Shown here piece after piece: positions 32,561 through 41,558 of a stretch of 64,000 nt of DNA. How positions within the stretch are numbered: the first letter of the stretch is position 1; each line of letters begins with the position of its first letter. Position numbers and translations under genes: made by a program. Source of the DNA: Hymenobacter sedentarius (GTDB taxonomy: Bacteria; Bacteroidota; Bacteroidia; Cytophagales; Hymenobacteraceae). The notes under the pieces are model-generated. The model did no database searches and was not told where the DNA came from. It saw only the letters and a list, made by a program, of their open reading frames with translations. The stretch lies in contig NZ_CP013909.1 of assembly GCF_001507645.1 (NCBI RefSeq), positions 310,001 through 374,000 on the forward strand, in the 5' to 3' direction.

Positions 32561-33499
32561 ATGACCACGCCCCCGCCCAAGCTGCCGCACCCGGCGCTGC
32601 CCCCGTTTCCGGCGGGTGGGCTGGGCTCGGCGCTGCCCACGCTGGTGCGCTGGCCCAATTTGCTCATCATGCTGCTGTGCCTGGCCTTGGTGCGCGCGGG
32701 CCTGCTGCTGCCCGAGCAGCCGCTGGGCACGGCCCTGTTGGAGCCGCGCTTCCTGGTGCTGGTGCTGGCGGCGCTGCTGGTGGCGGCCGGCGGCTACATC
32801 ATCAACGACTATTACGACGTTAAAATCGACGCCATCAACCGGCCCGACCGGCTGGTGATTGGGCGCGTGGTGCAGCGGCGCAAGGCCATGCTGGCCCACC
32901 TGATACTAAGCGGCACGGGTGTGCTGCTGGCCGGCGGGCTCCACCCCGTGCTGGGGGCCGTTACGCTGGGCACGGCGCTGCTGCTGTGGGGCTACTCGGC
33001 CCGGTTCAAGCGGGTGGCGCTGGCCGGCAATGCCAGCATTGCCACGCTCACGGCGGCGCTGGTGCTGCTGCCTGAGCTGCAGCTGCAGCTGGCGCGCAAC
33101 AACAGCCACAGCGTGGTGTGGCCCTACGCCCTGGCTGCGTTTCTGCTCACCATGGTGCGCGAAATTGTGAAGGACGTGGAAGACATGCGCGGCGACGCCC
33201 AGCACGGCTGCCGCACCCTGCCGCTGGTGGTGGGCGTGGCCCAAACCAAATGGGTGGCGGGTTTCTTTCTGGCCTGTCTTGCCTTGCTCACGGCGGGGGC
33301 CACGGCCCGCATGTTCGGGAGCGGGCACTGGCCGCTGGGGGTGTGGCTGGTGCTGCTGGTGCTGCTGCCCATGGTGCAGCTGGCGCGCCTGCTCATCCGG
33401 GCCGACCGCCGGCGCCACTTCAAGCACCTGAGTGCCTGGTGCAAGGGCATTATGCTGGCGGGCGTGCTGAGCATGGCACTGGCCGGCGGCATCGGCTAA
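32561..33499 (+). CDS. UbiA-family prenyltransferase
   Basis: A 312-residue polytopic prenyltransferase. The first Asp-rich motif is NDYYDVKIDAINRPDR and the second is REIVKDVEDMRGDA, both binding the Mg-diphosphate. The match is closest to geranylgeranylglycerol-phosphate geranylgeranyltransferase-like members, but Bacteroidota carry several UbiA paralogues and the acceptor is not evident. About eight hydrophobic segments follow a Pro-rich N-terminus. A gACCTTTG sequence at 32531-32538 may be its -7 box. Confidence 0.88.
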   Translation: MTTPPPKLPHPALPPFPAGGLGSALPTLVRWPNLLIMLLCLALVRAGLLLPEQPLGTALLEPRFLVLVLAALLVAAGGYIINDYYDVKIDAINRPDRLVIGRVVQRRKAMLAHLILSGTGVLLAGGLHPVLGAVTLGTALLLWGYSARFKRVALAGNASIATLTAALVLLPELQLQLARNNSHSVVWPYALAAFLLTMVREIVKDVEDMRGDAQHGCRTLPLVVGVAQTKWVAGFFLACLALLTAGATARMFGSGHWPLGVWLVLLVLLPMVQLARLLIRADRRRHFKHLSAWCKGIMLAGVLSMALAGGIG

Positions 33500-33578
33500 A
33501 GGGATTTGGCGCGTAGCGTGTTGAATCAATAGGGCCGCCCAACCTGTAGTTGCTTTCTGATACTTATTACTTGAGCCA

Positions 33579-34274
33579 TTGAAAACCTACCGCCACCTCT
33601 TCTTCGACCTCGACCACACGCTGTGGGACTTCGAAAAAAACGCGAACGAAACGCTGCACACGCTATTTGAGCGGCATGATTTTGCGCGCTTTGGCACGTT
33701 CACCGTCGAGGAGTTTATCCAGGTCTACAGCGACGTTAACCACGCGCTGTGGCGCCTGTACCAAAACAATAAGATTACCCAAAAGCAGCTGCGCGAAATC
33801 CGCTTCGTGCGCACGCTGACCAAACTGGGCGTGCCGGAAGACCAGATTCCGGCCACTATTTCGGCCGAGTTCACCAGCATCCTCCCCCAGAAGTCGGCGG
33901 TATTCCCCTTTACGCACGAAGTGCTGGACTACCTCAAGCCCAAGTACCGGCTCCACTTAATCACCAACGGCTTCAACGACATCCAGGACCTCAAGCTGGT
34001 TTCGTCGAACCTGTCGCACTATTTCGAGGAGGTCATTACCTCCGAGCACAGCGGCCACCTCAAGCCCGACCCGCGCATGTTTCAGCACGCGCTGGAGCGC
34101 ACCGGCGCCACCGCCGCCGAAAGCCTGATGATAGGCGATAACCTGGAATGCGACGTGCTGGGCGCTTATAACGCCGGCATCGACCAAGTGTATTTCAACC
34201 CCGACAAGCGCCGGCACTTCAACCAGATTACCCACGAAATCAGTTGCCTGAGCGAACTGAAGGACATTTTGTAA
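33579..34274 (+). CDS. HAD hydrolase, YjjG-type pyrimidine nucleotidase
   Basis: A 231-residue HAD protein. Motif I is FFDLDHTLWDFE with nucleophile Asp10, motif II is LHLITNGFND, motif III Lys is in HSGHLKPDPRMF, and motif IV is MIGDNLECDVLGAYNAG. The WDF after motif I and the overall length match YjjG, a 5'-nucleotidase acting on non-canonical pyrimidine nucleotides. The start codon is TTG at 33579, since no in-frame ATG precedes motif I. Confidence 0.9.
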   Translation: MKTYRHLFFDLDHTLWDFEKNANETLHTLFERHDFARFGTFTVEEFIQVYSDVNHALWRLYQNNKITQKQLREIRFVRTLTKLGVPEDQIPATISAEFTSILPQKSAVFPFTHEVLDYLKPKYRLHLITNGFNDIQDLKLVSSNLSHYFEEVITSEHSGHLKPDPRMFQHALERTGATAAESLMIGDNLECDVLGAYNAGIDQVYFNPDKRRHFNQITHEISCLSELKDIL

Positions 34275-34293
34275 AACGCTAGAATAAAAAGGC

Positions 34294-34382
34294 CGTCATG
34301 CTGAGCTTGTCGAAGCATCTCTACCACAAGAGTAATTAGATTACTTCCCCGGTAGAGATGCCTCGACTCCGCTCAGCATGAC
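34294..34382. repeat. Dispersed palindromic element, copy 3
   Basis: Arms starting CGTCATGCTGAGCTTGTCGA and ending with the complement of GTCATGCTGAGC, about 31 bases with a few mismatches, around a 25-base AT-rich loop. It lies between the HAD gene and the dNMP kinase gene. Confidence 0.9.
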
Positions 34383-34411
34383 CGTTATTTTTATCCGCCT
34401 ACTCAAAACCC

Positions 34412-34960
34412 ATGATACATCTGATTGGCATGTCGGGCCGCCGGGGCAGCGGCAAAGACACCGTGGCGCGCCTGCTGCAGCAACAGCAACCGGCGCGCCT
34501 CTGGCAAATCCGCTCTTTCGGCGATTCCATTAAATCGGTCTGCGCCGCCCTCACGGGCGAAGACGTGGCGCCTTATTACACCCAACGAGGCAAGGCCCAG
34601 CTGGTGCCTACTTTCCGGCGCACCCGGGGCGAAATGCTCCAGCAAGTGGGCCAGGCCCTGCGAGCGTGGGAGCCCATGGTGTGGGTGGATGCCTTTTTTG
34701 CCGCGCTGCCGCACGACGCCTGCGTGCTGGTGCCCGACGTGCGCTTTGCCAACGAAGCCGACCCCATCCGGGCCCGCGGCGGCCTGATGCTGCGCATCGA
34801 AGGCGACCCGCTCAAGCAGCGCGGCGATGGCACCCGCGACGATAACCACCCCAGCGAAACGGCGATGGATACGTATCAGCACTTTGATTTTACGATTTAC
34901 AATACCGGCTCTTTCAAGGACCTGGAGCAGCAGGTGAAGGAGCTGACGAAGCAGTTGTAG
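34412..34960 (+). CDS. Deoxynucleoside monophosphate kinase-like P-loop protein
   Basis: A 182-residue P-loop kinase. The Walker A is MSGRRGSGKDTVARLL, followed by RSFGDSIKSVCAALTGED and the LID-like FRRTRGEMLQQVGQALRAW, then VLVPDVRFANEADPIRARGG and DDNHPSETAMD. This arrangement matches the dNMP kinase family of T-even phages (gp1), found sporadically in bacteria. It is a stand-alone gene; no phage genes adjoin. Confidence 0.8.
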   Translation: MIHLIGMSGRRGSGKDTVARLLQQQQPARLWQIRSFGDSIKSVCAALTGEDVAPYYTQRGKAQLVPTFRRTRGEMLQQVGQALRAWEPMVWVDAFFAALPHDACVLVPDVRFANEADPIRARGGLMLRIEGDPLKQRGDGTRDDNHPSETAMDTYQHFDFTIYNTGSFKDLEQQVKELTKQL

Positions 34961-34972
34961 CAACTTAAAAGG

Positions 34973-35326
34973 ATGAAGACTATTCCATTAAAAGTTTGGA
35001 ACAGGATAGAAATTTTGCAACAGCCGATTGCAGCTATTGCCCACGCATCAACAGATAATCGAAACCGCTGGGTAGACATTTACTACAATGTGAATAGGCA
35101 CTCTGTTGTAGTACACCCGCCTCACCTCTATTGTGTTATTGACACTGAGTATGACACATCATTATTAGAAGTCCATGCTGAACACGGAGATGAAGACTTA
35201 GCAATTGTGAGTCAAGCAAGGTATTACGCTACTGACATCAACGAGCTATATGCTTTGTTAACCAGCCTTCATGTCGACCCTGAAGCATTTAACGCCCCTT
35301 GGCATGTAAACCATCCGCAATTCTAG
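34973..35326 (+). CDS. AT-rich hypothetical protein
   Basis: A 117-residue soluble protein not recognised as any family. It has no signal peptide or membrane segment and a mixed alpha/beta look (WVDIYYNVNRHSVVVHPPHL). The DNA is visibly AT-richer than its neighbours, with codons such as TTA and AAA that flanking genes avoid, so recent transfer is likely. The start ATG at 34973 follows an AAAAGG sequence 12 bases after the preceding stop. Confidence 0.6.
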   Translation: MKTIPLKVWNRIEILQQPIAAIAHASTDNRNRWVDIYYNVNRHSVVVHPPHLYCVIDTEYDTSLLEVHAEHGDEDLAIVSQARYYATDINELYALLTSLHVDPEAFNAPWHVNHPQF

Positions 35327-35343
35327 CTGCTATTTTATCCCGC

Positions 35344-35351
35344 TACCTTTG
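35344..35351 (+). promoter_or_regulatory. -7 box TACCTTTG upstream of pruA
   Basis: A perfect TAnnTTTG match, 43 bases before the ATG of pruA. No clear upstream TTTG at the expected spacing. Confidence 0.6.
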
Positions 35352-35394
35352 CTCCCTCCCACTCAAAACTCCATAAACACCTAACCCGCACCTT

Positions 35395-37059
35395 ATGGCC
35401 AACGCCTTTTTCAACGTCCCCATCCCGATTAACGAACCCGTGAAAGGCTACGCGCCCGGCTCCAAAGAGCGGCTGGAGCTGCAGCAGCAGCTCAAGAGCC
35501 TGCGCAATTTGGAGCTGGACATTCCGATGTACATCGGCGGGAAGGAAGTACGGACCGGCAAACTGGAGCGCATTAGCCCGCCCCACGACCACCAGCGCAC
35601 CATTGGCCATTTCCACGCCGGCGACGCCAGCCACGTGACCCTCGCCATTGAGGCTGCCCTGGCGGCCCGCACGGCTTGGGCCGAATTGCCCTGGGAGCAC
35701 CGCGCCGCCGTGTTCCTGAAAGCCGCCGACTTGCTGGCCGGCCCCTACCGCGCCCGCATCAACGCCGCCACCATGCTGGGCCAGAGCAAGAATGCGTTTC
35801 AGGCCGAAATCGACGCCGCCTGCGAGCTGATTGACTTCTTCCGGTTCAACGTGTACTACATGCAGGAAATCTACAAGCAGCAGCCCGAGAGCCTGCCCGG
35901 CATGTGGAACCGTGTGGAGCACCGGGCCCTGGAAGGCTTCGTGTTTGCCCTCACGCCGTTCAACTTCACGTCCATCGCCGGCAACCTGCCTTCGTCGGCG
36001 GCCATGATGGGCAATGTCATCGTCTGGAAGCCCGCCAACACCCAGATTTACTCGGCCCAGGTGCTGATGGAGCTGTTCAAGGAAGCGGGCGTGCCTGACG
36101 GCGTGATTAACCTCGTGTACGTGGACGGCCCCACGGCCGGCGACGTTATTTTCTCGCACCGCGACTTTGCCGGCATTCACTTCACCGGCTCTACGGGCGT
36201 GTTCCAGAACATCTGGAAGACCATCGGCCAGAACATTCACCTCTACAAATCCTACCCGCGCATCGTGGGCGAAACTGGCGGCAAGGACTTTATCCTGGCC
36301 CACCACTCGGCCCACCCCAAAGCGGTAGCCGTGGCTATGAGCCGGGGCGCCTTCGAGTACCAAGGTCAGAAATGCTCGGCCGCATCGCGCGTGTACCTGC
36401 CGTCGAACACGGCCGAAGAAATCTTGGGCTACGTGAAAGAAGACCTCGCCTCGTTCAAAATGGGCGACGTGGAGGATTTCGGCAACTTCATCAACGCCGT
36501 TATCAGCGAGGCTTCCTTTGATAAGCTCGCCAAGTACCTCGACGACGCCAAAGCCGACCCGAACGTGGAAATCATTGCCGGCGGCGGCCACGACAAGTCG
36601 AAAGGCTACTTCATCGAGCCCACGGTGATTGTGGCCAAAGACCCCAAGTACGTGACCATGTGTGAGGAGCTGTTCGGCCCCGTGCTCACGGTGCATGTGT
36701 ACGACGAGAACGAGTTCGAAGAGACGCTGGCGCTGGTGGATACCACCTCGCCCTACGCCCTCACCGGTGCCGTGTTTGCCCAGGACCGGTACGCCATCGA
36801 CCTGGCCTCCAAGCGCCTGATGAACGCGGCTGGCAACTTCTACATCAACGACAAGCCCACCGGCGCCGTAGTGGGCCAGCAGCCTTTCGGCGGCGCCCGC
36901 GCCTCCGGCACCAACGACAAAGCCGGCTCGCAGCTCAACCTCATTCGCTGGGTGTCGCCCCGCGCCATCAAGGAAACCTTCGTGCCCGTGACCGACTACC
37001 GCTACCCCTTCCTGGGCTCGGAGCCGGCGGAAGACTTGAACCGCGATAAGGGCTTGTAA
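35395..37059 (+). CDS. pruA: L-glutamate gamma-semialdehyde dehydrogenase
   Basis: A 554-residue aldehyde dehydrogenase oxidising glutamate semialdehyde (from proline via P5C) to glutamate with NAD+. The catalytic Glu is 293 (VGETGGKDF) and the catalytic Cys 327 (EYQGQKCSAASRVY). The N-terminal extension and HHSAHPKAVAVAMSRGAFE match the Bacteroidota/eukaryotic P5CDH branch. No PRODH (PutA) domain is fused, so proline dehydrogenase must be separate. Own promoter and terminator. Confidence 0.96.
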   Translation: MANAFFNVPIPINEPVKGYAPGSKERLELQQQLKSLRNLELDIPMYIGGKEVRTGKLERISPPHDHQRTIGHFHAGDASHVTLAIEAALAARTAWAELPWEHRAAVFLKAADLLAGPYRARINAATMLGQSKNAFQAEIDAACELIDFFRFNVYYMQEIYKQQPESLPGMWNRVEHRALEGFVFALTPFNFTSIAGNLPSSAAMMGNVIVWKPANTQIYSAQVLMELFKEAGVPDGVINLVYVDGPTAGDVIFSHRDFAGIHFTGSTGVFQNIWKTIGQNIHLYKSYPRIVGETGGKDFILAHHSAHPKAVAVAMSRGAFEYQGQKCSAASRVYLPSNTAEEILGYVKEDLASFKMGDVEDFGNFINAVISEASFDKLAKYLDDAKADPNVEIIAGGGHDKSKGYFIEPTVIVAKDPKYVTMCEELFGPVLTVHVYDENEFEETLALVDTTSPYALTGAVFAQDRYAIDLASKRLMNAAGNFYINDKPTGAVVGQQPFGGARASGTNDKAGSQLNLIRWVSPRAIKETFVPVTDYRYPFLGSEPAEDLNRDKGL

Positions 37060-37100
37060 GAGCTTTCCCTTGCGGCTGATTTACATTCAGCTCAATATGC

Positions 37101-37138
37101 AAAAGCCGCCCCCAGCACTGGAGGCGGCTTTTGTTTTT
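37101..37138 (+). terminator. Terminator after pruA
   Basis: AAAAGCCGCC with its complement GGCGGCTTTT around a short loop, followed by TTGTTTTT. Confidence 0.85.
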
Positions 37139-37186
37139 AACAGAAATCTCAGCATAAACCAGCTCAATTTTCTGGCCAGCCAGCTT

Positions 37187-37585
37187 TTACTGCGCTTCCA
37201 AGCCATTTTCCAGCTGCGCTTGAATGGCGCGGATTTCTTTGCTGTCGAGAGGCTTGTGTATCAGGCCGACTACCAGGGCGTAGTGCTTGGATTTCTCCAG
37301 GTCGGTGAGCGCCAGCGACGAGGTAAGGATGTAGATATGGCAGTTGCCGCGCAGTTTTTTCTCGTAGGGGACCAAAGCATCCAGGAATTCCCAGCCGTTC
37401 ATTACCGGCATGTTCAGGTCCAGAAATACCACCTGCGGCACCTCGTCTTCTCCTTGCGCCAGCGACTGCAAGGCTGCTTCGGCCGATTCGAACGTGCAAA
37501 TGGAATTGGAAAAACCTTCGGCTCGCAACAACTGCTCGGTGAGGAAAATCCCGAGGTGGTCGTCGTCAATCAGGTAGGTTTTCAT
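37187..37585 (-). CDS. Single-domain response regulator
   Basis: A 132-residue receiver domain with no output domain. The acidic pocket is Asp7-Asp8-Asp9, the phosphate-accepting residue Asp56 (VVFLDLNMPVMNGWEF), the conserved Thr/Ser in ILTSS and Lys in LIHKPLD. The start ATG at 37585 lies within the histidine kinase gene, 20 bases before its stop, so the pair is translationally coupled. It probably signals by protein contact, possibly to another kinase or phosphotransfer protein. Confidence 0.92.
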   Translation of the reverse strand: MKTYLIDDDHLGIFLTEQLLRAEGFSNSICTFESAEAALQSLAQGEDEVPQVVFLDLNMPVMNGWEFLDALVPYEKKLRGNCHIYILTSSLALTDLEKSKHYALVVGLIHKPLDSKEIRAIQAQLENGLEAQ

Positions 37586-39449
37586 CCGCACGTTGCCTAA
37601 AATAAAGTATAAATTCGGTGCCTTCGTTGACCTGGCTCCGAACAATAATTTGCCCGCCCATGGCCTCCATGTGCGCTTTAACCAAGTACAGCCCAACGCC
37701 GCGCCCGGCTTTATCGGTGTGGAAGCGCCGGTACAGCTGAAACATCTCCTCGCTTCCCTTTTCCTGGCTGATGCCCAACCCGTTGTCGCGCACGGTGATG
37801 GTCGTGTCGGAGCCGGGGCCGACGGTGGCCGTGATGTCGATACGCAAGGGCCGCTCGTCGGAGCGGTACTTGATGGAATTCGACACCAGATTGTAGAAGA
37901 TGCTGTGAAAATAAGCCCGGCTGCCGGATACCCACAACGTTTCCGGGATATTACTGTGCAGCTCGCCCCCGCACGCCCGCAACGCTTCCTGCAGGCCAAG
38001 CAGTGCCTCCCGGCACACGGCGGCCACCGCCACTGGCTCGGGCCGGTAGCCGCCTTGCTCGTCGCGAAGCGAAAGGATGTCGTTCACATCGGTCAGCACC
38101 TGGTCCAGCTGCAGCAGGCTGGTGCGCAGGTTTTGCACCGACTGGTCGAATACCTCCGATTGTTTGTCGACCCGGGAAAGCAGGTCGCTAAACCCGAGGG
38201 CATTGGCCAGCGGCGCGCGCAGGTTGTGCGACACGATGTAGGTAAATTGCTGCAAATCCGAGTTTTGCCGGGCCAGCCTTTCAGTGAGCAGCCGCTGCCG
38301 CTCTTCGGCCTGCTTGCGAGGCGTAATGTCCTGCATGGCCCCAATCATGCGCAGGGCGTGGCCCGCTGCATCCCGCAGGATGTAGCCCCGGTCCATGACC
38401 ACGGCCCAGGAACCGTCGGCCCGTTGAAATCGGTATTCGTCTTCCCAGAACGAATCCGTGGTTTCGTACACCACCCGCTGCAGGCCCACCACGGTGCGGT
38501 GCGTGTCGTCGGGGTGCACATAATCGGTCCAGCCGCTAAAGGAAACGGGGTTCTGCTTGAGCTGATACCCAAACAAGAACTCAAACCCCTCTCCCCAATA
38601 CAGCGTGTCTTCCATTACGTTCCAGTCGTAAATAGCGTCGGTGGTGGCTTTCAGCGCATACGCAAACCGCTCATTGCTCACGCGCAAGGCTTCTTCCACC
38701 TGCTTCTCCTTGGTCAGGTCGTGCACGACGCCCACCAGCTGGTGGCAGCGGCCGGCCGCGTCGCACACGGGCGTCACGCTCACCTCGCCCGTGACCCGGC
38801 CGGTCGGGTAGTCCGACGTTTCCTGCCAGACCACCCGCTCCAGCGTGGTCACGGCTTCGTGGTATTTCTGCAACACCAAGGTGAGCGACGGCTCCGGAAT
38901 TACTTCGTCGACGTAGCTGCCCACCACTTTTTCGGCCGGCACCCCGGTGGTTCTCTCAAAGGCTTTGTTGGCAAAAGTGAACCGGTAACGGCCGTTCTCC
39001 TCTACGTAGAGCACAAAAGTGACGTCGGCAATGGTATTGAAGATAACCGAAAGCTGATGCTCCCGCTCCACCAATGCCTCGGTTGCCGCGGGTGGGCTGG
39101 GTACCGGCGTAGCAATGCCATAGACGCCCGCGAACTGGTCCGCATCGGTGAGTACCGGCAGAAGCTCAAGATTCAGTTTCAGGGGCCCATCGGCAGCCGT
39201 CATACTGGCCTGGTAGCGCACGATTTCGCCCGCCGCGGCCCGGGCGAGGTACTGCTGGCTCTGCTCCGCCTCGCCCGAAGCGAGGTACTGCAAAAATGCC
39301 GTGCCGGGCAGTTGCGCGACGGCGCAGCCCAACAAATGCGCAAAGCGGGAATTGGCCCGTTGGAAATTGCCGGCCCCGTCCAGCACGAAAATCGCCTCCG
39401 CACTCCGCTCAAATGGCGCATTATCCAACGGCGTACTGCGGTTAAGCAT
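37566..39449 (-). CDS. Cytoplasmic multi-PAS sensor histidine kinase
   Basis: A 627-residue kinase with three PAS/PAC units at about 10-125, 127-245 and 265-390 (endings such as LVGVVHDLTKEKQVEEAL and MIGAMQDITPRKQAEER), then HisKA (His408 in YIVSHNLRAPLANALGFSDL) and a HATPase domain (N box FYNLVSNSIKYR, G boxes RDNGLGISQEKG and GRGVGLYLVKAH). No transmembrane segments, so it should sense a cytoplasmic or diffusible signal. It overlaps the cognate receiver gene. Upstream lies the nuo promoter region on the other strand. Confidence 0.93.
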   Translation of the reverse strand: MLNRSTPLDNAPFERSAEAIFVLDGAGNFQRANSRFAHLLGCAVAQLPGTAFLQYLASGEAEQSQQYLARAAAGEIVRYQASMTAADGPLKLNLELLPVLTDADQFAGVYGIATPVPSPPAATEALVEREHQLSVIFNTIADVTFVLYVEENGRYRFTFANKAFERTTGVPAEKVVGSYVDEVIPEPSLTLVLQKYHEAVTTLERVVWQETSDYPTGRVTGEVSVTPVCDAAGRCHQLVGVVHDLTKEKQVEEALRVSNERFAYALKATTDAIYDWNVMEDTLYWGEGFEFLFGYQLKQNPVSFSGWTDYVHPDDTHRTVVGLQRVVYETTDSFWEDEYRFQRADGSWAVVMDRGYILRDAAGHALRMIGAMQDITPRKQAEERQRLLTERLARQNSDLQQFTYIVSHNLRAPLANALGFSDLLSRVDKQSEVFDQSVQNLRTSLLQLDQVLTDVNDILSLRDEQGGYRPEPVAVAAVCREALLGLQEALRACGGELHSNIPETLWVSGSRAYFHSIFYNLVSNSIKYRSDERPLRIDITATVGPGSDTTITVRDNGLGISQEKGSEEMFQLYRRFHTDKAGRGVGLYLVKAHMEAMGGQIIVRSQVNEGTEFILYFRQRADENLPD

Positions 39450-39874
39450 GGCTTGGGGAGGTTTGTAGCATCAGCGGCCATCGGTGGCGAAGAGCTACCA
39501 AACAGGTAATTGAGCTAAATAAAACATTTCTGCGCTAATACCGCAGGACTAGCAGCAAGCACCCGGAAGCAAATAGCTTAGAATGGATTTGTCAGTTTCC
39601 CATCCGTACCGCAAACTGGCAAAGCATAGAATACTTGTCAAGGTTTTGGTAAGCCCGCCGAGAGTAGCTCCTGATTATCGCAAGCAAGCCGAAGTGTATT
39701 ATCACTGATTTACACGCGTTTGCCAAACTTCATTTTGTGCAGCCTTTGTAGCAGCTTGCGTTCCTAACGTCGGTTCTTGGCCTGCGCATAGCCCCAACAT
39801 TGCGCCCCAAACCCGTGCGCGCTACCTTTGCCCTTCAGCGCCCTTGGGGCCTGCTTGCCACTAGCCTGATTGTT
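39450..39874. other. Divergent intergenic region, kinase gene and nuoA
   Basis: No gene seen over about 425 bases. It is AT-richer than its surroundings between 39500 and 39770. It contains the nuoA promoter at 39799-39830 near its right end and no obvious long hairpin. Confidence 0.5.
39799..39830 (+). promoter_or_regulatory. nuoA promoter ATTG-N20-TACCTTTG
   Basis: ATTG at 39799-39802 and TACCTTTG at 39823-39830, separated by 20 bases, match the Bacteroidota promoter pattern with one change in the upstream box. The TTG at 39800, which could be taken as a nuoA start, is the upstream promoter box. Confidence 0.7.
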
Positions 39875-40267
39875 ATGTTATTAGTCCTGCCGGCTGCCAA
39901 TTATCAGCCTTCCGATTACCTCCCGATTATCATTCAATTCGGTCTGGCGCTGGCCTTTGTCGCCTTCGCCATGATTGTTTCCCACCTCGTGGGCCCGAAA
40001 CGCCACAGCACGGTGAAGGATGCCTCCTTCGAGTGCGGCATCGAATCGGTGGGCAACGCCCGCACGCCGATTTCGGTGAAATACTTCCTCACGGCCATTG
40101 TCTTTGTGCTGTTCGACGTCGAAGTCATCTTCATGTATCCCTGGGCGGTGAATTTCCGGGCCTTGGGCAACGACGGTTTCATTGCTATGGTGCTGTTCAT
40201 GTTCTTCCTGTTGGCGGGCTTCCTCTACATCATCAAAAAGGGCATCCTGCGCTGGAACGAAGCCTAA
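39875..40267 (+). CDS. nuoA: NADH-quinone oxidoreductase subunit A
   Basis: A 130-residue, three-helix membrane subunit of complex I. The hallmark is the ECGIESVGNARTPISVKYFL segment (Cys in the loop), followed by AIVFVLFDVEVIFMYPWA. The ATG at 39875 is preferred to the TTG at 39800, because a promoter lies between them and 130 residues is the usual NuoA length. First gene of the nuo operon, nuoA to nuoJ. Confidence 0.95.
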   Translation: MLLVLPAANYQPSDYLPIIIQFGLALAFVAFAMIVSHLVGPKRHSTVKDASFECGIESVGNARTPISVKYFLTAIVFVLFDVEVIFMYPWAVNFRALGNDGFIAMVLFMFFLLAGFLYIIKKGILRWNEA

Positions 40268-40342
40268 TTCGGCCAAACTTTTGCCGCGCAGCTTGTGTTG
40301 GCGACTAGGCCATTAGGCCCCCAAACCTGACCCATCTCAACT

Positions 40343-40897
40343 ATGGATACCCGAGTTCCGGAAATCAAAACTGTCGAGGCCCCCGAGGGCATTGAAGGCG
40401 CTGGCTTCTTTGCCACTTCGCTGGAGAAAGTGGTGGGCATTGCCCGCGCCAACTCGCTCTGGCCCTTGCCCTTCGCTACCTCCTGCTGCGGCATCGAGTT
40501 CATGGCCACCATGGGCTCGCACTACGACATCTCACGCTTCGGCTCCGAGCGGCCCAGCTTCTCGCCCCGCCAGGCCGACTTGCTGATGGTAATGGGCACC
40601 ATTGCCAAGAAAATGGCCCCCATTGTGAAGCAAGTGTACGAGCAGATGGCCGAGCCCCGCTGGGTGCTGGCCATGGGTGCCTGCGCGTGTTCGGGCGGCA
40701 TTTTCGACTCGTACTCGGTGCTGCAAGGCATCGACCGCATCATCCCGGTCGACGTGTACGTGCCCGGCTGCCCGCCCCGCCCCGAGCAAGTGCTCGACGG
40801 CCTGATGCGCGTGCAGGACCTGGCCAAAAACGAATCCATGCGCCGCCGCAATGCACCCGAGTACCAGGCCCTGCTGGCGTCGTACAATATCAAATAA
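40343..40897 (+). CDS. nuoB: NADH-quinone oxidoreductase subunit B
   Basis: A 184-residue peripheral subunit carrying cluster N2, the last iron-sulfur centre before quinone. The tandem cysteines are Cys48-Cys49 ([11 protein letters not shown]), with the further ligands in MGACACSGG and VPGCPPRPE. It interacts with NuoCD. A gap of 75 bases follows nuoA. Confidence 0.97.
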   Translation: MDTRVPEIKTVEAPEGIEGAGFFATSLEKVVGIARANSLWPLPFATSCCGIEFMATMGSHYDISRFGSERPSFSPRQADLLMVMGTIAKKMAPIVKQVYEQMAEPRWVLAMGACACSGGIFDSYSVLQGIDRIIPVDVYVPGCPPRPEQVLDGLMRVQDLAKNESMRRRNAPEYQALLASYNIK

Positions 40898-40904
40898 TTT
40901 GGCT

Positions 40905-40960
40905 GTTGGTTGCTAGTTGTCAGTGGTTTGTGTTTAATGAACTGACAATTAGCAACCAAT
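40905..40960. repeat. Intergenic hairpin between nuoB and nuoC
   Basis: The arms GTTGGTTGCTAGTTGTCAGT (40905-40924) and its near-complement (40941-40960) match at 18 of 20 positions. It lies within the operon; there is no T run, so it is not a standard terminator. It could slow read-through or protect the mRNA. Confidence 0.7.
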
Positions 40961-40979
40961 AACTAATAGCAACCCCCGA

Positions 40980-41540
40980 ATGAATCCTCAGGAATCTGCC
41001 GCCGCTCCCGAAGTCGCTGTTGCCGAAGACCCCATTAAGGTCCAGAATGCGCGGGTGCTGGCTTTGCTGCACCAGTTGTTTGGCGAGGCCACTTTCACCG
41101 ATGTGGAGGAGCCCTACGGCCTGCTGACGGTGACCACCACGCGGGAGCGCATCCACGACATCATCGCCGGCTTGCAGCAGGACCAGGAAATTAAATTCCA
41201 TTTCCTGACCACGATGTGCGGCATCAACTACCCCGAGAACGAGGGCAAGGAGCTGGGCATGATTTACCACCTGCACAGCCTGACACAGAACATCCGCCTG
41301 CGGATTAAAATCTTCTTTCCCATCGCCGACCCGGTGGTGCCGACCCTCACCGACCTCTACGCCACCGCCAACTGGATGGAGCGCGAGGCCTACGACTTCT
41401 TTGGCGTCATCTTCACCGGCCACCCCAATCTCATTCGCATCCTCAACGTCGAGGACATGGACTACTTCCCGATGCGGCGCGAATACCCGCTCGAAGACGG
41501 TACCCGCGAAGACAAAACTGACCTGTTTTTCGGCCGCTAG
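40980..41540 (+). CDS. nuoC: NADH-quinone oxidoreductase subunit C
   Basis: A 186-residue 30-kDa subunit of complex I. The N-terminus is acidic and variable; the signature runs DPVVPTLTDLYATANWMERE, then AYDFFGVIFTGHPNLIRIL and YFPMRREYPLED. It is a separate gene from nuoD, whose start follows 18 bases after its stop. It builds the quinone-side module with NuoD. Confidence 0.96.
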   Translation: MNPQESAAAPEVAVAEDPIKVQNARVLALLHQLFGEATFTDVEEPYGLLTVTTTRERIHDIIAGLQQDQEIKFHFLTTMCGINYPENEGKELGMIYHLHSLTQNIRLRIKIFFPIADPVVPTLTDLYATANWMEREAYDFFGVIFTGHPNLIRILNVEDMDYFPMRREYPLEDGTREDKTDLFFGR

Positions 41541-41558
41541 GCCCCTGATACCCCTATC

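Noticed and set aside
39800-39874. TTG start for nuoA adding 25 residues
   Set aside because: The TTG is part of a promoter upstream box and a -7 box lies between it and the ATG at 39875.
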